From the NCBI GenBank assembly GCA_012719555.1, contig JAAYAE010000203.1, forward strand, positions 1 through 7,881: 7,881 bases of DNA, in the 5' to 3' direction. Origin of the DNA: Acholeplasmataceae bacterium. Lineage in GTDB: Bacteria; Bacillota; Negativicutes; Acidaminococcales; Acidaminococcaceae. Position numbers and translations under genes: made by a program. Of this stretch, positions 1 through 6,475 are shown piece by piece. Every line of letters begins with the position of its first letter. Within the stretch, counting starts at the first letter, position 1. Below the pieces are notes generated by a model that ran no database searches, had not been told where the DNA came from, and saw only the letters and a program-made list of their open reading frames with translations.

Positions 1-378
1 ATAAATATTATCATAAATAAAATTTTTTAGTTTTTGAAAAGCAGAGCTTATACCGGAAAAAAAGGTTTTTTTCGACGCTACATCTGCAATTTCCCTGTTT
101 TCTTCATCAACAGAAAGCAGAGCGGCCTTTATGGTTTCGTCTTTAAGTAACGTATGATTTTTGTATTGTTCAACCAAGGCATTGCCATCTAAATTTAGAA
201 AATTACCATAGTTACGAATGAAACCTTTAATAAAAACATCCCCGGGAATTTTTTCATAATCTCCGTTCTCTAAAGCATCTATATATTGGGCGCGGATTCC
301 GGTTCCTTCGGCTATTTCATCAATGGATAAACCTTTACGCTTACGTACATCTCTTAAAAAATCGCCAACTTGAGTCAT
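1..378 (-). CDS. RodZ-like helix-turn-helix protein, N-terminal part (runs off the left edge)
   Basis: This is the first 126 codons of an open frame with no stop inside the window. It starts at an ATG (378-376), 7 nt after a GGGGG ribosome binding site at 386-390. Residues about 5-72 match the RodZ/YmfM-type HTH domain (HTH_25). They begin FLRDVRKRKGLSIDEIA, then have GIRAQYIDALENGDY, then the hallmark PGDVFIKGFIRNYGNFLNLD. RodZ-family proteins are bitopic membrane proteins whose cytoplasmic HTH binds MreB and helps organise lateral cell-wall growth. The usual membrane segment and periplasmic or extracellular domain would lie beyond the edge. Residues 105-126 become basic and aromatic (KLKNFIYDNIY), as expected just before a membrane segment. 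The gene follows ftsK by 16 nt and is surely cotranscribed with it. The family assignment is strong. The role in cell shape is inferred from the family, and some Bacillota homologues are poorly studied. Confidence 0.88.
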   Translation of the reverse strand, partial: MTQVGDFLRDVRKRKGLSIDEIAEGTGIRAQYIDALENGDYEKIPGDVFIKGFIRNYGNFLNLDGNALVEQYKNHTLLKDETIKAALLSVDEENREIADVASKKTFFSGISSAFQKLKNFIYDNIY

Positions 379-385
379 GTCAAAA

Positions 386-390
386 CCCCC
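386..390 (-). promoter_or_regulatory. Ribosome binding site of the rodZ-like gene
   Basis: On the minus strand a GGGGG run lies 7 nt before the ATG at 378, inside the 16-nt gap after the ftsK stop codon. It supports this ATG, the only ATG start in the window. It is a G-rich variant rather than a full AGGAGG. Confidence 0.6.
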
Positions 391-394
391 AATC

Positions 395-2620
395 TTACTT
401 TTTAGTAAAGAATTTTTCTTCTATTTCCATTGGGCTCATTTTTAAAGCTCTTGGTTTGCTGCCATCAGAAGCGCCTACTATCCCCAGCTCTTCCATTGAA
501 TCTACTAATCTGGCAGCTCGAGTATAGCCAATACGAAACTTTCTTTGCAGCATAGAAGACGATGCCTGTTGTGTGGCAACAACTAAGCGTACAGCATCTT
601 CAAATAATTCATCTTCTTGCTCAGACGCGTTATCAGTAAATGGTTGTTTCTTATTCCCAGTTAATTCTTGGGTTGTTACCTCTTCTTCAAATATGGGCGG
701 GATAGCTTGTGCTTTTATAAAATTAACTACTTTGGCTAATTCTTCATCAGAAATAAACGCTCCTTGTATACGCTGAGGTTTATTTGCACCAATAGGATAG
801 AAAAGCATATCCCCTTTTCCCAAAAGCTTTTCTGCTCCATTCATATCTAGAATTGTTCGAGAATCAATCTGGGAAGAAACGGCGAAAGCAATCCTAGAGG
901 GAATATTAGCTTTAATAATACCGGTAATAACGTCTACAGATGGTCTTTGTGTCGCTAAAATTAAATGAATACCGGCGGCTCTAGCCTTTTGTGCTAGCCG
1001 CAAAATAGTATCCTCAACATCAACAGCTGCAACCATCATTAGATCAGACAACTCATCAATGATTATAACAATAAAAGGTAATTTTTCTTCTGTCGTCTCA
1101 TTGTATTTATTAATTTCTCGTACTTGTGCTTCGGCAAAAAGTGTATAACGTTTCTCCATTTCTACAACCGCCCAATGTAAGGCAGACGCAGCTTGTTTTG
1201 CATTAGTAACCACCGGTGTCAATAAATGAGGTATACCATTGTAGTTAGTTAGCTCTACCACTTTGGGATCAACTAAAATTAATTTTACTTCGTCAGGAGT
1301 CGCTTTATACAACAAACTGGCAATAATTGTGTTTATACAAACACTTTTACCTGAACCGGTTGAACCAGCTACTAATAAGTGTGGCATTTTCCCTAAATCA
1401 GCAATAATAACATTTCCGGAAATATCCTTTCCTAAACCTACACAAAGTTTCCCTGTTGCTTTTTTTAAAGCAGCACAATCAACTACCGAACGAAAATTTA
1501 CCGCCTCACTAGTAAGACTGGGAACCTCTAGACCAATAGCTGCTTTTCCCGGAATTGGTTCAATACGAATACTTGGCACCGCCAATTTCAAAGCTAAATC
1601 ATCAGATAAGTTCTGAATTTTACTAACCTTAACTCCTGGTGCGGGAGCCAACTCAAAGCGTGTTACTGACGGACCACTGGTTACATTGGTTAATGTTGCC
1701 CGCACTCCAAAATCCACCAGAGTTTGCTCAATAATTTTGCTTTGTGTCCTAATTGCTTCATTTATACCCTGAGTCTTAGTCTTATGTATATGGTTTAAGA
1801 GATTTAATGGTGGGAATTTATAGGTACCACTACTTGTTTTTTTATTATTTGGTGCAACAGAGCTAGATGGAACAGTTTCCACTTCTTTTGGTATTTCCAA
1901 AGTAGGGAGTTCCCCCTCAAGTTCAGTACGAGAAAATTTCAATATTGGTTGTACTATATCGGTGGGATCTTCTTCCATATATTCTGTATAATTTTCATTA
2001 TCTTTTTCTTGATTATAAAAACTTTTTCTTTCTCTGCGCCTTTTGCGTACATCTTCAATTTTCAAACTAGCATTTTTTACACCTGTTTTCATACCATCGC
2101 TTGCTTTTTGTAATGAGTCTCCTAACGAAAATTTGCCGGTAAGTACTATACCGGCTAACGTTCCCGCTGATAAAATAATCAAAGCTCCGGCCTTACCTAC
2201 CACCTTCTTTAGCAGAAAGAGTATGGCTCCCCCCAAGAGGCCGCCACCGGTAGGTAATAGGTCAGGTTGTAATTCCTGACCATCCGGAACTAGAAAATAA
2301 TGTGTTAAACCTATAAGAGATACTAATATAAGCAGAACAGAAAAGAATTTTCTGCTCAATGTTAGTTGCTCATGTTTAATAACATAACCCAAACCAATAG
2401 TTAGTAAATATACAGGCAAAATAAAAGCGGCTCTTCCAAGAGCATATTTTAATATTTTAGCCACAAAAACACCGACGCTGCCTACATTTAAACCCAAAAG
2501 AGCGCAAAACATAAACACCGCTATTGCAATTAAAATAATTCCCACTATTTCTACATACTGTAAAAAAGATCCGTTTTCAGATACCTTTTTAGGTATGTTC
2601 CTACCACTTTTTCTCTCCAA
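395..2620 (-). CDS. ftsK: FtsK/SpoIIIE-family DNA translocase
   Basis: This is a septum-anchored, ATP-driven double-stranded DNA pump that clears and segregates chromosome ends at division (SpoIIIE in sporulating relatives). The protein has 741 residues, a normal length for Bacillota. The N-terminus holds about four membrane segments (roughly 22-46, 50-81, 92-111 and 126-161), then a basic juxtamembrane stretch (KRRRERK, 193-199). A short acidic, Ser/Thr-rich linker runs to about 270. The motor follows: an alpha domain (about 280-380), Walker A GSTGSGKS at 419-426, Walker B IVIIIDELSD at 517-526, and the conserved ILATQRPSVDVITG at 554-567. The C-terminal gamma winged helix (about 672-730, with QRKFRIGYTRAARLVD) is the DNA-sequence-reading module that orients translocation. 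The start is a TTG at 2620, with AGAGGTGG 6 nt upstream. The gene lies 27 nt after RNase J and 16 nt before the rodZ-like gene. No key residue is missing. Whether the organism sporulates cannot be told from this gene. Confidence 0.96.
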   Translation of the reverse strand: MERKSGRNIPKKVSENGSFLQYVEIVGIILIAIAVFMFCALLGLNVGSVGVFVAKILKYALGRAAFILPVYLLTIGLGYVIKHEQLTLSRKFFSVLLILVSLIGLTHYFLVPDGQELQPDLLPTGGGLLGGAILFLLKKVVGKAGALIILSAGTLAGIVLTGKFSLGDSLQKASDGMKTGVKNASLKIEDVRKRRRERKSFYNQEKDNENYTEYMEEDPTDIVQPILKFSRTELEGELPTLEIPKEVETVPSSSVAPNNKKTSSGTYKFPPLNLLNHIHKTKTQGINEAIRTQSKIIEQTLVDFGVRATLTNVTSGPSVTRFELAPAPGVKVSKIQNLSDDLALKLAVPSIRIEPIPGKAAIGLEVPSLTSEAVNFRSVVDCAALKKATGKLCVGLGKDISGNVIIADLGKMPHLLVAGSTGSGKSVCINTIIASLLYKATPDEVKLILVDPKVVELTNYNGIPHLLTPVVTNAKQAASALHWAVVEMEKRYTLFAEAQVREINKYNETTEEKLPFIVIIIDELSDLMMVAAVDVEDTILRLAQKARAAGIHLILATQRPSVDVITGIIKANIPSRIAFAVSSQIDSRTILDMNGAEKLLGKGDMLFYPIGANKPQRIQGAFISDEELAKVVNFIKAQAIPPIFEEEVTTQELTGNKKQPFTDNASEQEDELFEDAVRLVVATQQASSSMLQRKFRIGYTRAARLVDSMEELGIVGASDGSKPRALKMSPMEIEEKFFTKK

Positions 2621-2626
2621 ATTTTA

Positions 2627-2634
2627 CCACCTCT
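2627..2634 (-). promoter_or_regulatory. Ribosome binding site of ftsK
   Basis: AGAGGTGG on the minus strand ends 6 nt before the TTG at 2620. It supports the non-ATG start, since no in-frame ATG lies nearby: the next methionine in frame is residue 37, inside the first membrane segment. Confidence 0.7.
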
Positions 2635-2647
2635 GGTTACTAGATAA

Positions 2648-4312
2648 TTAAACTTCCATAATCAGTGGCAGAATCATAGGACGGCGTCTTGTTTTTTCAT
2701 ACAAGTATCTGCCCAATGCATCACGTACAGCTGATTTTAATGCTGCCCACTCGGTTATGTTGTTATCATGGCATCTATTTAATGCTATAATAACACGTTC
2801 TTTGGCAGTATCAATAAGATCTTCAGATTCTCTTACATAGACAAAGCCGCGAGACACAATGTCCGGACCAGCTACAACAGAACGAGTGGCCTTATCAACA
2901 CTAACTACTACAATCAATATACCATCTTGAGATAATTGTCTGCGATCGCGCAAAACAACATTACCCACATCGCCTACACCTAATCCATCAACTAAGACCT
3001 TGCCGGCTGTAACTTTACCATTTAAACAAATGGAATTAGGAGTTAATTCAACTACTGATCCATTTTCTGCAATTACAATATTTTCTTTGGGCATGCCCAA
3101 AGAAAGAGCTAATTGTTTATGTTTTATTAAATGGCGATATTCACCATGTACAGGCATAAAGAACTTAGGTCTAACTAAATTATGCATCATCTTGATTTCT
3201 TCTTGACTAGCATGACCTGAAACGTGTACGCCCATTGATTTTTCATAAATTACTTCAGCTCCCTGTTTGTACAGGTTATCAATGGTACGGAAAACACCCT
3301 TTTCATTCCCTGGAATTGGCGTAGCAGAAATAATAACCGTATCTCCTGGAATAATACCTACTTTTTTATGATCATTCATAGATATTCTTGTCAAGGCTGA
3401 CATGGGTTCACCTTGGCTGCCTGTAGTAATAATAACTACTTGGCTGGGAGTAAAATTTTTAATATCATCAATATCTATTAAAACTCCCTCAGGAATTTTC
3501 AAATATCCTATTTCAGAAGCGATATTAACCACATTAACCATGCTGCGGCCGATAACGGCCACTTTTCTTTTGTTTTTTACCGCACTATCAACAACTTGTT
3601 GGATACGGTGAACATTAGAAGAGAAAGTTGCAACAATAATTCTGTTCTTCGCATAGCGAAAACGCGCATCCAAAGTTTTACCGACTATCTTTTCACTGGG
3701 AGTATAACCAGGGCGCTCTACGTTAGTACTGTCGGCTAACAGCAAAAGAACTCCCCTATCGCCTAGTTCAGCAAAACGGCTAAATTCTGTGACTTGACCA
3801 TCAACCGGAGTTTGATCAAATTTATAATCTCCTGTGTGGACAATAACACCCACCGGAGTATGTATTGCTATTGCTACTGCATCTGGAATACTGTGATTAA
3901 CACGGATAAATTCCAACTTAAAAGGCCCCACGCGAACTATGCTGGCAGGCGTTACAGTCTTTAAGTTGCTGCTTGAAACTCCATTTTCCTTCAACCGTCC
4001 TGTTAAAATCCCTAATGTTAAAGGCATTCCATAAACCGGTACATCAAAATCTTTCAATAAGAAAGGTAAAGCTCCAATGTGATCTTCATGACCATGAGTC
4101 AAAAAGATAGCCTTGAGCTTATCCTTGTTTTCCATCAGGTAAGTTGTGTCAGGGATTACCAAATCTATACCTAACATATCATCTTCAGGGAATGCTAAAC
4201 CAGCATCCACTAAAATGATATCATCACCATAGCGAAAAGCGGTCATATTCTTACCAATTTCTCCTAGACCGCCAAGTGGAATAATATTTAATTTTTCTTG
4301 CGTTTTATTCAA
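2648..4312 (-). CDS. rnj: Ribonuclease J (metallo-beta-lactamase / beta-CASP RNase)
   Basis: RNase J is a zinc-dependent nuclease with 5'-to-3' exonuclease and endonuclease activity. It acts in mRNA decay and rRNA maturation in the cytoplasm. With the TTG start at 4312 the protein is 554 residues, matching the family. Residues here count from that TTG. Metal ligands are present: HGHEDH at 73-78, H140 in NHSIPD, D162 in HTGDYKFD, and H389 in PVHGEYRH. Beta-CASP features follow: ADSTN at about 193-197, TFSSNVHRIQQ at about 229-239, GSQGEPMSAL at about 298-307, and SGHAS at about 365-369. The C-terminal domain ends in the typical RRRPMILPLIMEV. An upstream in-frame GTG at 4321 would give 557 residues, but it lies on the Shine-Dalgarno sequence and is rejected. 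The gene heads the unit with ftsK and rodZ behind promoter 4390-4418. J1 versus J2 paralogue status cannot be decided here. Confidence 0.96.
   Translation of the reverse strand: MNKTQEKLNIIPLGGLGEIGKNMTAFRYGDDIILVDAGLAFPEDDMLGIDLVIPDTTYLMENKDKLKAIFLTHGHEDHIGALPFLLKDFDVPVYGMPLTLGILTGRLKENGVSSSNLKTVTPASIVRVGPFKLEFIRVNHSIPDAVAIAIHTPVGVIVHTGDYKFDQTPVDGQVTEFSRFAELGDRGVLLLLADSTNVERPGYTPSEKIVGKTLDARFRYAKNRIIVATFSSNVHRIQQVVDSAVKNKRKVAVIGRSMVNVVNIASEIGYLKIPEGVLIDIDDIKNFTPSQVVIITTGSQGEPMSALTRISMNDHKKVGIIPGDTVIISATPIPGNEKGVFRTIDNLYKQGAEVIYEKSMGVHVSGHASQEEIKMMHNLVRPKFFMPVHGEYRHLIKHKQLALSLGMPKENIVIAENGSVVELTPNSICLNGKVTAGKVLVDGLGVGDVGNVVLRDRRQLSQDGILIVVVSVDKATRSVVAGPDIVSRGFVYVRESEDLIDTAKERVIIALNRCHDNNITEWAALKSAVRDALGRYLYEKTRRRPMILPLIMEV
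3082..3105. repeat. Perfect 24-bp palindrome inside the RNase J gene
   Basis: The half-site TTTCTTTGGGCA is followed immediately by its exact reverse complement, with no spacer. It covers codons for SLGMPKE in RNase J (around residues 404-411 from the TTG start). Apart from the one at 5617-5640, the longest spacer-free palindromes I found by eye in the window were about 12 bp. Function unknown; it could be chance. Confidence 0.55.
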
Positions 4313-4320
4313 AAAACACA

Positions 4321-4326
4321 CCTCCT
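4321..4326 (-). promoter_or_regulatory. Ribosome binding site that decides the RNase J start
   Basis: A perfect AGGAGG followed by TG (minus strand, 4326 down to 4319) lies 8 nt before the TTG at 4312, ideal spacing. The alternative in-frame GTG at 4321 begins on the last G of this motif, so ribosomes could not use both. This settles the start as TTG. Confidence 0.85.
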
Positions 4327-4389
4327 ATATTTTTTTTCCGCACATTCATACATTGGGAGTTATTATAGCCGAACACTCACCTATCGATT

Positions 4390-4418
4390 ATTATACCTTT
4401 ATTAATACTATTTTGCAA
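4390..4418 (-). promoter_or_regulatory. Sigma-A promoter of the RNase J - ftsK - rodZ unit
   Basis: On the minus strand, TTGCAA (4418-4413, -35) and a perfect TATAAT (4395-4390, -10) are separated by exactly 17 nt of AT-rich spacer. Transcription should begin near 4383, giving a leader of about 70 nt before the TTG at 4312. The site lies between the terminator of the upstream TRAP operon and the RNase J ribosome binding site. A second perfect TATAAT at 4367-4362 has no recognisable -35 at 16-18 nt and is probably not a separate promoter. No operator or riboswitch is evident in the leader. Confidence 0.82.
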
Positions 4419-4470
4419 ATATTCGTGCCCTTTATGTGTGAAAAAAGCTTAAAACTTGGACTTTTTGACG

Positions 4471-4509
4471 AAAAAAACAGGTTATTACGCAATAACGCGC
4501 AATAACCCG
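4471..4509 (-). terminator. Rho-independent terminator of the TRAP transporter operon
   Basis: Reading the minus strand, the arm CGGGTTATTGCG (4509-4498) pairs with CGTAATAACCTG (4489-4478). This gives a 12-bp stem with two G-T wobbles and an 8-nt loop. Seven T residues follow at once (4477-4471). It starts 25 nt after the permease stop codon and ends 53 nt upstream of the RNase J -35 box. It therefore separates the two transcription units. Confidence 0.88.
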
Positions 4510-4534
4510 TAATTAATTAGAATCTCGCACTATC

Positions 4535-6475
4535 TTAAATAATTTCTTTTTTAGCATCTGCTTTATTTTGCATAACCTGCCAATAATAAGTTGCTGCCAA
4601 AATAATAGTCCCGGCGATATCAGTCTGCAAACCAGGATCTATTAACATCAAGCCACCCAAAAAGAATAGTAAACGCTGTATAAGCGTAACTTTTCTAATA
4701 CAGTAACCAATCATCGCAATGCTTACACCCCACATACCAATTAATGCTGTAATTGTCGCAAAAGCAATAGTAGCCGGTGTGCCATTAATCATCAATAATT
4801 CAGGTGAATATACGAAAATGTACGGAACGATAAAGGCGGCAATTGCCAGTTTAGCAGCTTTTACACCTGTTTTCATAGGATTAGCTCCTGCAATACCGGC
4901 ACCTGCATAGGCGGCCAAAGCTACCGGAGGTGTGACGTCAGCAACAATACCAAAGTAAAAAGCAAACATGTGGGCAGCTAAGATTGGCACATGCATCTGC
5001 ACCAGAGCTGGGGCCGCAATTGTAGACGTAATAACGTAATTGGCAGTTGTAGTAACGCCCATGCCCAAAATTAAGGATGTTACCATGGTAAAGAACATAG
5101 CTGGAAGAAGTTGTCCCCCTGCTAAATCTAACAAAGCAGTAGCCATTTTCAAACCTACGCCTGTTTTAGTAACAACACCAATGATAATACCTGCTGTGGC
5201 ACAAGCAATTAGAACGCCCAGAACATTTTTAGAACCTGCTACCATACCATTAATTATGTCTTTAAACCCAATTCTCGTTGATTTGCGCAAGCAAGCACAA
5301 ACAAGCGTCAAGCCTATAGCTGCCAAAGCAGCTCTTGTTGGTGTATAACCTGTTACTAATAAATAAACGATAACAACTAACGGTATTGCCAAATGACCTT
5401 TTTCCAAGAACAAGGCTTTGAACTTAGGCAACTGATCACGAGGAGTACCTTTTAAGCCACATTTTTTAGCTTCATAATGAACACCAAGCCATACTCCTGT
5501 GTAATATAGCATAGCAGGAATTACGGCAGCTTTCACTACCTCAATATAAGGAACACCAACGAATTCTGCCATTAGAAAAGCCGCAGCACCCATTACTGGA
5601 GGCATTAATTGTCCACCGGTAGAAGCAGCTGCTTCTACCGCACCTGCAAAAGCAGGATCATATCCCAATTTTTTCATCATGGGAATGGTAAAAGAACCTG
5701 TGCCTGCAACATTAGCAACGGAACTTCCCGATACAGTACCCATAAGTCCACTGGATAATACTGCAACTTTTGCCGGTCCGCCGGAAGCCCACCCTGCTAC
5801 AGCATTTGCAATATCTATGAAGAATTTACCCAAACCTGTTGCTTCTAGATATGCGCCAAACAAAATGAACAAATAGATAAAAGTTGATGATACACCTAAT
5901 GGAATGCCAAAAATTCCCTCGGTGGTAAAAAACAAATGATCCAACATTTCTTGCACGCCTACGCCCCTGTGTGCTAAAATCCCGGGGATGTAAGGTCCAA
6001 CAAAAGCATACACAATAAAGAGAAAAGCAACTGTAATCATTGTCCAGCCTACCGTACGCCTAGCAGCCTCAAAAACCAGCAAAGTACCTATAATACTAAC
6101 TATAAAATCAGTTTGGTTATTCATGCCGGCACGTAACACTAAATCTTGGTAAAAGACCACAATGTACATACAACTACTTGCACCTAAAACTGCCAATACG
6201 ACATCAAACCAATTCATGGAAGTTTTTGACCACTTTCCACGAGTTGGGTATAATAAAAAAATTAGCGACAAACCAAAGGCCAAATGTATAGCTCTTTGTA
6301 ATGCGGCGTCCATCACGCCAAAAATTGCGGTATATAATTGAAAAAGTGCAAAACAAATGCAAATTGCGGAAATAATTTTGTCCCAAACTCCGGTTAATGT
6401 ACGTTTACCTGCCTCTGGGTCAAATTTCAGCAACACTTCTTCTGCGGTCAGTTCTTTTACTTGAGCCTCGCTCAC
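4535..6475 (-). CDS. TRAP transporter fused permease (DctQ-DctM, 4TM/12TM type)
   Basis: This is the membrane component of a TAXI-type TRAP transporter, a secondary importer driven by an ion gradient that accepts substrate from an extracytoplasmic receptor. The 646-residue protein is hydrophobic throughout. The N-terminal part (segments about 31-55, 60-77, 90-113 and 122-138) corresponds to the small DctQ subunit. The DctM core follows, with signature SSGLMGTVSGSSVANVAGTG (241-260) and EAAASTGGQLMPPVMGAAAF (281-300). A related second-repeat region has MGVTTTANYVITS (472-484) and FGIVADVTPPVALAAYAGAG (508-527). Extra membrane segments close the C-terminus (about 565-630), which is usual for the fused class. 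The start is GTG at 6475, overlapping the DUF1850 stop codon in GTGA, with AAAGGGGG 8 nt upstream, so translation is probably coupled. The gene is last in its operon. The substrate cannot be read from sequence; family precedents are dicarboxylates and glutamate-like acids. Confidence 0.95.
   Translation of the reverse strand: MSEAQVKELTAEEVLLKFDPEAGKRTLTGVWDKIISAICICFALFQLYTAIFGVMDAALQRAIHLAFGLSLIFLLYPTRGKWSKTSMNWFDVVLAVLGASSCMYIVVFYQDLVLRAGMNNQTDFIVSIIGTLLVFEAARRTVGWTMITVAFLFIVYAFVGPYIPGILAHRGVGVQEMLDHLFFTTEGIFGIPLGVSSTFIYLFILFGAYLEATGLGKFFIDIANAVAGWASGGPAKVAVLSSGLMGTVSGSSVANVAGTGSFTIPMMKKLGYDPAFAGAVEAAASTGGQLMPPVMGAAAFLMAEFVGVPYIEVVKAAVIPAMLYYTGVWLGVHYEAKKCGLKGTPRDQLPKFKALFLEKGHLAIPLVVIVYLLVTGYTPTRAALAAIGLTLVCACLRKSTRIGFKDIINGMVAGSKNVLGVLIACATAGIIIGVVTKTGVGLKMATALLDLAGGQLLPAMFFTMVTSLILGMGVTTTANYVITSTIAAPALVQMHVPILAAHMFAFYFGIVADVTPPVALAAYAGAGIAGANPMKTGVKAAKLAIAAFIVPYIFVYSPELLMINGTPATIAFATITALIGMWGVSIAMIGYCIRKVTLIQRLLFFLGGLMLIDPGLQTDIAGTIILAATYYWQVMQNKADAKKEII
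5617..5640. repeat. Perfect 24-bp palindrome inside the TRAP permease gene
   Basis: The half-site CGGTAGAAGCAG is followed at once by its exact reverse complement. It overlaps codons for the conserved VEAAASTGG motif of DctM, so protein constraint may explain part of it. It is unrelated in sequence to the palindrome at 3082-3105. No function is assigned. Confidence 0.55.

Noticed and set aside
4362..4367. A second perfect TATAAT upstream of RNase J
   Set aside because: No TTGACA-like element lies at the right distance upstream, and the promoter at 4390-4418 is much better.
4313..4534. A riboswitch or small RNA in the intergenic region
   Set aside because: The space is accounted for by the terminator, the promoter and a leader of about 70 nt with no conserved riboswitch-like pairing that I can recognise.
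573..5876. Plus-strand open frames of 60-120 codons at 573-776, 1263-1616, 2043-2279, 3000-3206, 3402-3611, 4719-4910, 5040-5348 and 5679-5876
   Set aside because: Each lies antisense inside a well-supported minus-strand gene, lacks a recognisable domain, and is explained as a shadow of ftsK, RNase J or permease coding.
6204..6386. A 60-codon minus-strand frame inside the permease N-terminus
   Set aside because: It is an out-of-frame shadow of the permease gene with no family resemblance.
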